Source: Agromyces humatus (GTDB taxonomy: Bacteria; Actinomycetota; Actinomycetes; Actinomycetales; Microbacteriaceae). From it: 64,000 nt of DNA. Below, in pieces: positions 25,267 to 33,218 of the stretch (positions are counted from its first letter, which is position 1; each line of letters opens with the position of its first letter). Below the pieces are notes generated by a model. It did no database searches, had not been told where the DNA came from, and was given only the letters and a program-made list of their open reading frames with translations. The translations under genes and the position numbers were made by a program. Location of the stretch: NCBI RefSeq assembly GCF_021228295.1, contig NZ_JAJQPD010000001.1, positions 186,001-250,000 on the forward strand, written 5' to 3'.

Positions 25267-26456
25267 GTTTGCAGCCTGCTGTCTGGTCGGGTCCTTCGAT
25301 CGTCGCCTCGGGGAGGGAGGATCTCGATGATCGTATCGTCCCCGAGGTCGAGTTCCGCGCCCGGGATGACGACGATCGATTCGCCGGATCTCAATCGCTG
25401 TCGCGCGCCGCCGGCGGATCGGAGCGTCGTGCCGTTGGTCGATCTCAGGTCGGTCGCGACGAGACGCGTGCCCTCGACGCGCAGTTCGAGATGCGTCGCC
25501 GAGATGAATCCTCCGCGCGACTCGACCGTCACGAGTTCGGGCTGGATTCCGCCGACGCGGGCGATGCGCGGCGGGCTCGGCCGGCGACCGATGAGCAATG
25601 GCGTCGTGACCGAGCGCACCGGTCCGCCCGCGATGCGCACCTGAGGAACGGTCGCGATGAGGGCCGGATCGCCGGCGGTCTCGCCGGAGCCGAGGTCGCC
25701 CGCGCTCGCCTCGCCCCGCCCGTTCGCCGCACCCGCGGCAGTTGGATCGCGGACGAGCGGCGCCGAGCTGCCACCGCCCGGCCCGAGCTGTCGGCGGGGC
25801 ACGATGATCGTGTCGGCGTCGACCCGGGACCGCCCGAGCATGACCGTGTCGGCGTCGACCGAAGGCGACGTTCCGGTCCGCGCATCGGGGGCCGGCGGAC
25901 GGCCGTCCACCGGCGCGAACGCGGCATCGGGATTCCCGGGCGCGGCGACGAGCGTGACGGGCTTGGTCGGCTCGGGGTCGGTCGCCGGCGTCCACTCCAC
26001 CGCCGACGCGCGCAGACTCGCCCGGGCGTGCCGAACGGGCTCGCCGCCGCGGAGCGGTTCGAGCGAAGCGTCGGCACCGGTGAGCCTGAGCCGCGTGACA
26101 TCGTGGAACTCGGCCAGCAGCCACGGTCGGATCTCGCGTGCGTCGAACCTTCGACTCCCCCCGGGGGACTCGAGGTCGACCACCGCGTCGCCGCGCACGA
26201 CGGCCGTCAACTCGGACGGTTCGTCGCCGGGCCACCAGACGAGTGCGAAGGACTCGATGGAGTCGACGTCGCCGAATGGGAGCCGGCCGACGATCTCCTC
26301 GAGCCCTGGGGCGGATTCACTCGCGGCCTCGGCGAGCGACGCGAGCACCGCATCGGGCGCGGGCGCGGCCAACACGACGATGAACCGGTCGCCGACGATC
26401 ACGTCCCACGCGGACGCGCCCGCCGTCGCGGCGCTCGTGACAGAACCTCGGGGCAT
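25263..26456 (-). CDS. FHA domain protein, first gene of the kinase cluster
   Basis: 397 residues from ATG 26456 (alternatives upstream at 26522 and 26597 lack ribosome sites). The N-terminal 150 residues (WDVIVGDRFIVVLAAP onward) form an uncharacterised alpha/beta domain. A Pro/Ala linker carries two copies of a Thr motif, DADTVMLGRSR and DADTIIVPRR, which look like phosphothreonine targets. The C-terminal 110 residues are an FHA domain: LLIGRRPSPP, FISATHLELRVEG, DLRSTNGTTL. It resembles actinobacterial FHA proteins encoded beside PP2C and PknB-type kinases. It is divergent from the Lrp gene; the 140-bp gap contains the Lrp promoter and presumably its own. Confidence 0.85.
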   Translation of the reverse strand: MPRGSVTSAATAGASAWDVIVGDRFIVVLAAPAPDAVLASLAEAASESAPGLEEIVGRLPFGDVDSIESFALVWWPGDEPSELTAVVRGDAVVDLESPGGSRRFDAREIRPWLLAEFHDVTRLRLTGADASLEPLRGGEPVRHARASLRASAVEWTPATDPEPTKPVTLVAAPGNPDAAFAPVDGRPPAPDARTGTSPSVDADTVMLGRSRVDADTIIVPRRQLGPGGGSSAPLVRDPTAAGAANGRGEASAGDLGSGETAGDPALIATVPQVRIAGGPVRSVTTPLLIGRRPSPPRIARVGGIQPELVTVESRGGFISATHLELRVEGTRLVATDLRSTNGTTLRSAGGARQRLRSGESIVVIPGAELDLGDDTIIEILPPRGDDRRTRPDSRLQT

Positions 26457-26561
26457 GTCGTTCAGTCTGGCACCGGCGGCATCTGCCGTGGCAGCACGCT
26501 TGTCAGATCGCTCGAAAAGCATGGAATCAGTCGTCAAACCGAGCGAACACGACGGAATCCC

Positions 26562-26590
26562 TTGCCTGAGACATCCGTCACTGTCACAAT
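26562..26590 (+). promoter_or_regulatory. Promoter of the Lrp gene, leaderless
   Basis: TTGCCT (26562-26567), a 17-bp spacer and CACAAT (26585-26590) make a well-spaced sigma-70-type promoter. The -10 box ends 6 nt before the ATG at 26597, so transcription should start at or next to the start codon. There is no ribosome site, consistent with leaderless translation. Confidence 0.6.
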
Positions 26591-26596
26591 CGAGCA

Positions 26597-27079
26597 ATGA
26601 CGAACGCAGGTCGCTCCAACGGAAATCGCGCCGTGCAGCTCGACGATGTCTCGAAGGCGATCATCGAGCAGCTGCAGGCCGACGGCCGACGCTCGTATGC
26701 CGACATCGGCAAGGCGGTCGGGCTCTCGGAGGCGGCGGTTCGCCAGCGCGTGCAGAAACTCACCGATTCGGGCGTCATGCAGATCGTCGCGGTGACCGAT
26801 CCGATGCAGCTCGGGTTCACCCGGCAGGCGATGATCGGCATCCGCGCCGCGGGCGACACCCGGGTCCTGGCCGAGCAGCTGGCCGAGATCCCTGAGATCG
26901 ACTACGTGGTGCTCACGGCGGGCAGCTTCGACCTGCTCGCCGAGGTGGTGTGCGAGAACGACGAAGAGCTCATCACCCTGCTGAACACCCGCATCCGCAA
27001 TCTCAGCGGCGTCAGCGCGACCGAGACGTTCGTGTACCTCAAGCTCCAGAAGCAGTTCTACAACTGGGGCACTCGCTAG
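26597..27079 (+). CDS. Lrp/AsnC-family transcriptional regulator
   Basis: 160 residues. The N-terminal helix-turn-helix is LDDVSKAIIEQLQADGR followed by SYADIGKAVGLSEAAVRQRV; the C-terminal RAM effector domain runs from about residue 75 (QAMIGIRAAGD ... YVVLTAGSFDLLAEV). Such proteins form octamers and respond to amino acids or related amines. It sits 12 nt before an aminotransferase gene and an FAD oxidase gene on the same strand, and upstream of the divergent envelope cluster. It probably controls the amine-catabolic genes and perhaps potDABC. Effector unknown. Confidence 0.92.
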   Translation: MTNAGRSNGNRAVQLDDVSKAIIEQLQADGRRSYADIGKAVGLSEAAVRQRVQKLTDSGVMQIVAVTDPMQLGFTRQAMIGIRAAGDTRVLAEQLAEIPEIDYVVLTAGSFDLLAEVVCENDEELITLLNTRIRNLSGVSATETFVYLKLQKQFYNWGTR

Positions 27080-27091
27080 AAAGGGATGACC

Positions 27092-28507
27092 ATGACCGAC
27101 ACGGTGTACGACCTTGCCATGCCCGACACGGGCTACGACAACACCGCGCTGCAGCAGAAGGCGAAGGACCACCTCTGGATGCACTTCGCACGGCAGTCGA
27201 CGATGGAGACGTCGGGGGTGCCCATCATCACCCGGGGCGAGGGCCACCACATCTACGACATCGAGGGCAGGAAGTACTTCGACGGGCTGTCGGGGCTGTT
27301 CGTGGTGAACGCCGGACATGGCCGCGCCCGGCTCGCCGAGGTGGCCGCGAAGCAGGCCGAGCAGCTCGCGTTCTTCCCGATCTGGTCGTACGCGCACCCC
27401 GCGGCGATCGAGCTCGCCGACCGGCTCGCGGGCTACGCGCCGGGCGACCTGAATCGCGTGTTCTTCTCGACGGGCGGCGGTGAGGCCGTCGAAACCGCGT
27501 TCAAGCTCGCGAAGTACTACTGGAAGCTCAAGGGCCGCCCGACCAAGCACAAGGTGATCTCGCGTTCGGTCGCGTACCACGGCACCCCCCAGGGCGCGTT
27601 GGCGATCACCGGCATCCCGGCGATGAAAGAGATGTTCGAGCCGCTCACGCCCGGCGGCTTCCGGGTGCCGAACACAAACTTCTACCGTGCCGCCGAGGTC
27701 GGCGCGCCGGCCGACGACCTCGAGGCCTTCGGCATCTGGGCCGCGAACCGCATCGAGGAGATGATCCTCTTCGAGGGCCCTGAGACCGTCGCGGCCGTGT
27801 TCCTCGAACCGGTGCAGAACTCGGGCGGCTGCTTCCCGCCGCCTCCCGGCTACTTCCAGCGCGTGCGCGAGATCTGCGACCAGTACGACGTGCTGCTCGT
27901 CTCGGATGAGGTCATCTGCGCATTCGGGCGCATCGGGCACATGTTCGCCTGCGACGCCTACGGGTACGTGCCCGACATGATCACCTGTGCCAAGGCGATG
28001 ACCTCGGGCTACTCCCCCATCGGCGCGACGATCGTGTCCGAGAAGCTGTACGAGCCCTTCTCGAAGGGCACGACGTCGTTCTACCACGGCTACACGTTCG
28101 GCGGGCACCCCGTCTCGGCGGCGGTCGCGCTCGAGAACCTCGACATCTTCGAGGAGGAGGGGCTCAATGAGCGCGTGCGCGAGAACTCGCCGCTGTTCCG
28201 CGCCGAACTCGAGAAGCTCCTCGACCTGCCGATCGTCGGCGACGTGCGCGGCGACGGGTACTTCTTCGGCATCGAGCTCGTGAAAGACACGGCGACACGC
28301 GAGACGTTCAACGATGACGAGTCCGAGCGGCTGCTGCGCGGATTCCTCTCGAAGGCGCTCTTCGATGCCGGCCTCTACTGCCGCGCCGACGACCGTGGTG
28401 ACCCCGTCATCCAGCTCGCGCCGCCGCTCACGATCGGCGTTCCCGAGTTCCAGGAGATCGAGCAGATCCTGCGCGGCGTACTGACCGAAGCATCGAACCG
28501 GCTGTGA
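27092..28507 (+). CDS. Class III aminotransferase, putrescine/polyamine type
   Basis: 471 residues from ATG 27092; AAAGGG lies 6 nt before it, while the ATG at 27086 abuts the ribosome site. Motifs: FFSTGGGEAVETAFKLA (cofactor phosphate), YHGTPQG, LVSDEVICAFGR (Asp for the ring nitrogen) and the Schiff-base Lys in MITCAKAMTSGYSPIG (near residue 301). It resembles SpuC-like putrescine or omega-amino acid:pyruvate aminotransferases. It would convert putrescine or a related diamine to an aminoaldehyde on the way to GABA, which GabT then uses. It overlaps the FAD oxidase gene by 4 bp. The exact amine donor is not settled. Confidence 0.85.
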   Translation: MTDTVYDLAMPDTGYDNTALQQKAKDHLWMHFARQSTMETSGVPIITRGEGHHIYDIEGRKYFDGLSGLFVVNAGHGRARLAEVAAKQAEQLAFFPIWSYAHPAAIELADRLAGYAPGDLNRVFFSTGGGEAVETAFKLAKYYWKLKGRPTKHKVISRSVAYHGTPQGALAITGIPAMKEMFEPLTPGGFRVPNTNFYRAAEVGAPADDLEAFGIWAANRIEEMILFEGPETVAAVFLEPVQNSGGCFPPPPGYFQRVREICDQYDVLLVSDEVICAFGRIGHMFACDAYGYVPDMITCAKAMTSGYSPIGATIVSEKLYEPFSKGTTSFYHGYTFGGHPVSAAVALENLDIFEEEGLNERVRENSPLFRAELEKLLDLPIVGDVRGDGYFFGIELVKDTATRETFNDDESERLLRGFLSKALFDAGLYCRADDRGDPVIQLAPPLTIGVPEFQEIEQILRGVLTEASNRL

Positions 28508-29958
28508 CGACGAGCGTTCACCGCGCGGTGACGGATGACTCACCGGGTGCCTATCGTCGCTTGAGCTTCTGGCTCGACGACCTCATCGAGCAGGGTCTCG
28601 ACGACCTGTCGCCGCGCGACGCGCTCACGGCCAACGCGCGGTTCGACGTCGCGCTCATCGGCGGCGGTCTCACCGCATTGTGGACCGCCTACGAACTCTC
28701 GCGTGCCGACCCGTCGCTCTCGATCGCCGTGCTCGAGCGCGATATCGCCGGGTTCGGCGCCTCTGGGCGAAACGGCGGATGGTGCTCCGCGCTGTTCCCG
28801 AAGTCGGCGGGCGCCCTCGAGCGTCGGTACGGCTTCGACGCGGCCGTCGCCATGCGACGCGCCATGGTCGACACCGTCGACGAAGTCGGCCGGGTGACGG
28901 CGCTCGAAGCCATCGACTGCGACTTCGAGCGCGGTGGCACGCTCGTGTTCGCCCGAAACGAGGTGCAACGTCGCGCGGCGAAGGCCGACGTCGCCGAGGC
29001 GCACCGCTTCGGGGTCGATCTGCTCGAATACCGCGACCAGCGCGCCGTCGCCGCCGCGTCGGGAGCGACCGCGCTCGACGGCGGCTCGCCTGCGGCGGTC
29101 TTCGACCCCGCCTGCGCCCGGGTGCACCCGGCGAAGCTGGTGCGCGGACTGGCACGGGTCGTCGAAGCCCGGGGGGTCAGCGTCTTCGAACGCACCGAGG
29201 TCCTCGACTGGTCGGCCGGCCAAGTACGCTTCCGCTCGCTCGACGGCAGCGACGCCCACGGCACGATCGCCGCCAAGCGCGTCATCGTCGCGACTGAGGG
29301 ATACGGCCCCAGCCTGCCGCGAGTGCGCCGGCGAATCCTGCCGCTGTACTCGCTCATGATCGCGACCGAGCCGCTTTCCGACACCGTGTGGGAGGAGATC
29401 GGCATCGAGCACGGCCAGACCTTCAGCGACTACCGGCACCTCCTCATCTACGGGCAGCGCACCGCCGACAATCGCTTCGCGTTCGGCGGTCGCGGCGCGA
29501 ACTATCACTGGGGCAGCGCCGTCGATCCGGCGTTCGAGCGGATCGATCGGGTGTTCGAGCACCTGCACGCCGCACTTCGCGACCTCTTCCCCGCCGTCGG
29601 CGGAGCTCGAGTGACGCATCGATGGGGCGGACCCTTGGGCGTCGCCCGCGACTGGTGCGCCACGGCGAGCTACAACCCGAAGACCGGGGTCGGTTTCGCC
29701 GGAGGGTACGTCGGAGACGGCCTGTCGACCACGAACCTCGCGGGCCGCACGATGACCGACCTCGTGCTGGGCATCGACAGCGAGCTGACCCGGCTGCCCT
29801 GGGCGAACCACCGGTCGCCGCTGTGGGAACCCGAGCCTCTGCGGTATCTCGGGGCGAACCTCGGCATCCTCGGCATGACGCTCGCCGACCCCGAGGAGCT
29901 CCTGACCCGCAAGCCATCGGTCATCGCCCGCGCGACCGCGCGACTGACGGGTCACTAG
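28504..29958 (+). CDS. FAD-dependent amine/amino acid oxidase (DAO family)
   Basis: 484 residues from a GTG overlapping the aminotransferase stop (GTGA). The N-terminal Rossmann motif is FDVALIGGGLTALWTAYELS (near 48-67) with an acidic strand end LERD; GASGRNGGW follows, the usual DAO flavin contact. The substrate domain is mid-protein, and YVGDGLSTTNLAGRTMTDL near 400-420 closes the FAD site. It is like gamma-glutamylputrescine oxidase (PuuB) and related amine oxidases. With the adjacent aminotransferase it fits polyamine breakdown. Its TAG stop overlaps the convergent DUF4192 stop within a shared ctag. Confidence 0.85.
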   Translation: MTTSVHRAVTDDSPGAYRRLSFWLDDLIEQGLDDLSPRDALTANARFDVALIGGGLTALWTAYELSRADPSLSIAVLERDIAGFGASGRNGGWCSALFPKSAGALERRYGFDAAVAMRRAMVDTVDEVGRVTALEAIDCDFERGGTLVFARNEVQRRAAKADVAEAHRFGVDLLEYRDQRAVAAASGATALDGGSPAAVFDPACARVHPAKLVRGLARVVEARGVSVFERTEVLDWSAGQVRFRSLDGSDAHGTIAAKRVIVATEGYGPSLPRVRRRILPLYSLMIATEPLSDTVWEEIGIEHGQTFSDYRHLLIYGQRTADNRFAFGGRGANYHWGSAVDPAFERIDRVFEHLHAALRDLFPAVGGARVTHRWGGPLGVARDWCATASYNPKTGVGFAGGYVGDGLSTTNLAGRTMTDLVLGIDSELTRLPWANHRSPLWEPEPLRYLGANLGILGMTLADPEELLTRKPSVIARATARLTGH

Positions 29959-31139
29959 GAACGACCGGCCCCGATGCTCGCCGCCTCGGCGGCCGGTCGC
30001 ACGAACGCCCACTCGGGCAGCGCTCCGCTGCCCATGAACGTCGCGAGCAGTCCTGCCATCGAATGGGCTGGGTCGAGCTCGACGGCACGGTCGAGGAATG
30101 CACCGGCCGCCGACCCGCGCCCGACCGACCATGAGAGCCACGCCGCGATACAGAGCGGGCCCACGCGATCGGCCTCGGGCGCATTGGCGATGAGCGGCCG
30201 CAGCAGCTCGAGCGCGCGCTCGACCCGCGCGCGCTCGGGTCGCAGGGTGGACTGGCCGAGCAGCAGGCGCGAGAGCAGCTCGCTGACCTCGTCGTGCTCT
30301 CCCTCGGCGACCTCACGTCGCACGAGCTCGTCGAGCGACTCCCCCGACACGTCTGCTCGTTCGGCCGTGGCGATCGCATCGTCGTGCGCTGCGGCACCGA
30401 TGACCGGTCCGAACGCGAACTGCAGCATCATCCCGTCGCGGAACGCAGGCCGTGCAGCAAGGTGCAGGAACCAGGCGAGCCGCAGCGCCGGCTGCCGCGC
30501 GGGCTCGCCCGAGACCAGTGATTCGACGAGCTCGACGGGATCGATGTCGTCGCCCAGCCGTTCGAAGACCGCGTCACCCGGCTCGGCGTCGGTGAACCGC
30601 TCGAGCGCCTCGGCGATGCGCAGCGCGACCCGCCCGTCGGGTGCGGGCAGCACGCCGCCCGCACCGGGAGCATCGAGCGCATCGGCCGCGTCGGGTGCCT
30701 GCTCGGTCACGGGGTTCGCGTCGATCATTCCGAGCGGATGTCCCGACACCGGCGTCTCGCGGTCGAGGTACGACCCCCAGGCATCCGCCGCACGACAGAG
30801 CGCATCGCGAACGACGAAACCCGCCTGCTCGGCGCGGCGGATGAGCTGCTCGGCGAGCCGCCGCTCGGGAATCCCTCCTTCGGACTCGAATGTGCGATCG
30901 GTGTACAGCACCGGCACGACCGCGTCGACACCGGGCATACGGCAGAGCGTTCCGACCACGACCGAGACGAGCGCCGCGCGGTCGCGCGCCCTCGACGGCA
31001 GATCGTGACGAAGCACGCCGACGGTTCGATTGCCTTCGAACGCGACGCAGACGAGCGACCGATCGGGCCGGAATCCGGCGAGCGACGGGACGAGGGCGAG
31101 GAAGTCGTGCGCCGATGCGGCGCGGATGATGGTGGTCAT
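29955..31139 (-). CDS. DUF4192 family protein
   Basis: 394 residues from ATG 31139 (the frame is open to 31274 but the extra residues lack conservation-like features). The N-terminal block MTTIIRAASAHDFLALVPSL followed by GFRPDRSLVCVAFEGNRTVG is the typical opening of DUF4192, an actinobacterial family of unknown function. A mid domain with ERRLAEQLIRRAEQAGF follows, and the C-terminal 150 residues look like TPR-like helices (AGAFLDRAVELDPAHSMAGL). No catalytic motif or signal peptide is visible. It is alone, convergent with the FAD oxidase gene and divergent from ogt. No function is assigned. Confidence 0.8.
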   Translation of the reverse strand: MTTIIRAASAHDFLALVPSLAGFRPDRSLVCVAFEGNRTVGVLRHDLPSRARDRAALVSVVVGTLCRMPGVDAVVPVLYTDRTFESEGGIPERRLAEQLIRRAEQAGFVVRDALCRAADAWGSYLDRETPVSGHPLGMIDANPVTEQAPDAADALDAPGAGGVLPAPDGRVALRIAEALERFTDAEPGDAVFERLGDDIDPVELVESLVSGEPARQPALRLAWFLHLAARPAFRDGMMLQFAFGPVIGAAAHDDAIATAERADVSGESLDELVRREVAEGEHDEVSELLSRLLLGQSTLRPERARVERALELLRPLIANAPEADRVGPLCIAAWLSWSVGRGSAAGAFLDRAVELDPAHSMAGLLATFMGSGALPEWAFVRPAAEAASIGAGRS

Positions 31140-31350
31140 GCCGAGTGATGTTGACGCAGATTCCTCGGGCGTGCCGTGCGTGGATCGTTGCTGCGGAAGC
31201 TCGTCGAACTCGGCCCTCTGGGGAGGAGAAGTCGGGTCGGAGTTCACCCTGATCGCTCGAATCCCGGCTCGCACTCGTCCTCCCCACGCACGCCGTAGAA
31301 GACTTCTTCGCAGTGTCTGATTCCCGCGAGATCATGTCGGGGGCCCCGGC

Positions 31351-31356
31351 TACGCT
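31351..31356 (+). promoter_or_regulatory. Putative -10 box of ogt (TACGCT), leaderless
   Basis: TACGCT lies 6 nt before the ogt ATG at 31363, the spacing expected for leaderless mRNA in Actinobacteria. No ribosome site is present. The rest of the 223-bp gap (31140-31362) between DUF4192 and ogt shows nothing else I can support. Confidence 0.45.
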
Positions 31357-31362
31357 CGGAGC

Positions 31363-31854
31363 ATGACCAACGTGTTCCTCATCAGACTCGAAAGCCCCAT
31401 CGGGCGCATCGAAGTCGTCGCCGACGATGACGCCGTCGTCTCGCTCACCATCGAGCAGGATGGCGTGCTCCCCCATGACGGCGAGCCCGAGCGCACCAAT
31501 GCCGTGCTCGACCGCGCTCGAAGCGAGCTCACCGAGTACTTCATCGGTTCTCGAACCGAGTTCGACCTGCCGGTCAGACTGCGCGGCACTCCGTTCCAAG
31601 AGTCGGTGTGGCGTGAGCTGCGACGCTTGGGATGGGGAGACGCCACCTCCTACGGCTCGCTCGCCGCCGCCGTCGGCAAGCCCGGCTCCGCACGGGCTAT
31701 CGGTGGTGCGGTCGGCGCGAATCCCGTGCCGATCATCGTGGGCTGCCATCGTGTGCTCGCCTCCGACGGCCGTGTCACCGGGTACTCCGCCGGTGAGGGC
31801 ATCCCGACGAAGCTCTGGCTGCTCGGCCACGAGCACATCGGGTTCGCCGCGTGA
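31363..31854 (+). CDS. ogt: Methylated-DNA--protein-cysteine S-methyltransferase
   Basis: 163 residues. It repairs O6-alkylguanine by transferring the alkyl group to its own Cys. The acceptor is Cys128 in PIIVGCHRVL. The usual motif is PCHRV; here Gly127 replaces Pro. The winged-helix block FQESVWRELRRLGWGDATSY and the Arg finger GSARAIGGAVGANP are present, as is the Asn hinge (GAN). The N-terminal domain is short, as in Ogt. The stop overlaps the GTG of tag (GTGA), so the two DNA-alkylation repair genes form one unit. Confidence 0.9.
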   Translation: MTNVFLIRLESPIGRIEVVADDDAVVSLTIEQDGVLPHDGEPERTNAVLDRARSELTEYFIGSRTEFDLPVRLRGTPFQESVWRELRRLGWGDATSYGSLAAAVGKPGSARAIGGAVGANPVPIIVGCHRVLASDGRVTGYSAGEGIPTKLWLLGHEHIGFAA

Positions 31855-32486
31855 GCGTCATTCCCCGACCCGAGCTCGTGGTCGGCGACGACGGTCTCGC
31901 CCGCTGCGGCTGGGGTGCGAGCAGCGACGAATATCGCCGCTACCACGACGAGGAGTGGGGCACGCCGCAGCACGATCCGACGCGGCTGTTCGAGAAGGTG
32001 TGCCTCGAGGGTTTCCAGGCCGGTCTGTCTTGGATCACGATTCTTCGTCGACGACCGGCGTTCCGCGAGGTGTTCCACGACTTCGACGCCAAACGTGTGG
32101 CGGCGATGACCGAGGCCGACGTCGAACGACTTCTCGGTGACGAGCGCATCATCCGTCATCGCGGCAAGATCGAGGCGACGATTCAGAACGCACGCGCCAC
32201 CCTGGCACTCGACGTTCCGATCGACCTGCTGCTCTGGGGCTTCGCACCGGCTCCGCGCTCCGATGCTCCGGCATCGTTCGCCGAGGTGCCTGCCACGACG
32301 CCCGAGTCGACCGCAATGAGCAAAGAGCTTCGTCGCCGAGGATTCCGCTTCGTCGGGCCCACCACGATGTACGCGCTCATGCAGGCGGCGGGAATGGTCG
32401 ACGACCACCTCTCCGGATGCTTCAGGGCCGCTGCGGCTCCTGGCGACGCACGCGAGTCAGGCGACGAGCTCGAGCTCGAAGGTTGA
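31851..32486 (+). CDS. tag: DNA-3-methyladenine glycosylase I
   Basis: 211 residues from GTG overlapping the ogt stop. It excises 3-methyladenine from alkylated DNA. Tag features: RCGWG near residue 20, YHDEEWGTPQHD, the catalytic region LFEKVCLEGFQAGLSWITIL, the helix-hairpin-helix-like DERIIRHRGKIEA and GFRFVGPTTMYALMQA. The C-terminal zinc ligands are visible in DDHLSGC and pair with the N-terminal Cys and His (zinc snap). Its last 30 nt overlap the convergent yaaA 3' end. Confidence 0.93.
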   Translation: MSVIPRPELVVGDDGLARCGWGASSDEYRRYHDEEWGTPQHDPTRLFEKVCLEGFQAGLSWITILRRRPAFREVFHDFDAKRVAAMTEADVERLLGDERIIRHRGKIEATIQNARATLALDVPIDLLLWGFAPAPRSDAPASFAEVPATTPESTAMSKELRRRGFRFVGPTTMYALMQAAGMVDDHLSGCFRAAAAPGDARESGDELELEG

Positions 32487-33218
32487 GTCGGCACCATGGC
32501 TCGGCACGGTCTCGAGCCCGAATCCGGCGGTGCGCGCCCATTCGATCAGCTGCTCCACCGAGTCGATCTGCGGTCGGGTGTCGAGCAGGGCGCGAGTGAA
32601 CAGGCCCTTCGTGCGCTTGTTGAAGTGATTGAGCGCACGGCGGCGGCCGGCCTCGTCGATCGAGACGACACGCACGAAGACGCTCCCGTCGCGCACGGGC
32701 GCAGGGCCGAGGTCGACGTATCCCTCCGACCGGAGGTCGACGATCACGCCCGACTCGCGGGCCAGTTCCGCCGCCAGCGGCGCGCGCCAGTGAGCCTTCA
32801 GCGGCAGGTCGGGCAGCCGCGAATCGTGCGAGAGCCGATACGCCGGGATGTCGTCGAGCGCTCCGACGAGGCCGAACAACGCCGAATGCACGACGACCGT
32901 CTCGCGGGCGAACTCACGGGCGTCCGCATCGAGCGAAGCGGCATCGAGCGCATCGAAGAGCACGCCGGTGTAGCGGTCGATCGCAGCCATCGTGGGCGAG
33001 CGTCGCAGCAGTCGGTTGCGGGTCACTTCGCTCGCGAGGCGCGGCCCGAGCTTCAGCGCACGCATCGTCGCGTCAGGGTCGCGTGCCAGTCGGCTGACTG
33101 CCGTCACCGCCTTCATGCGCGCCTTCGACAGCGCCGGGAACGAGAGCACCTTCAGGTCGAGCGGCGCGCCCGTGCCACCGTCACGCTTGGTCTCCGACGG
33201 CGGAAGGAGGATCCGCAC
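32457..33218 (-). CDS. yaaA: YaaA family peroxide stress protein
   Basis: 253 residues from GTG 33218, which shares a base with the stop of the upstream kinase-like gene (TAGTG); GGAGG lies 6 nt before it. It opens VRILLPPSETKRDGG, the YaaA signature, and contains YTGVLFDALD, VHSALFGLVGALDDIPAYRLSHDSRLP and NHFNKRTKGLF. In E. coli YaaA lowers free iron and limits oxidative DNA damage. The 3' end overlaps tag by 30 bp on the opposite strand. Confidence 0.9.
   Translation of the reverse strand: MRILLPPSETKRDGGTGAPLDLKVLSFPALSKARMKAVTAVSRLARDPDATMRALKLGPRLASEVTRNRLLRRSPTMAAIDRYTGVLFDALDAASLDADAREFARETVVVHSALFGLVGALDDIPAYRLSHDSRLPDLPLKAHWRAPLAAELARESGVIVDLRSEGYVDLGPAPVRDGSVFVRVVSIDEAGRRRALNHFNKRTKGLFTRALLDTRPQIDSVEQLIEWARTAGFGLETVPSHGADSTFELELVA

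Noticed and set aside
8594-26456. A complete type VII secretion locus
   Set aside because: Only the FtsK/EssC-like ATPase is present; WXG100, EccB, EccD, EccE and mycosin genes were looked for and not seen.
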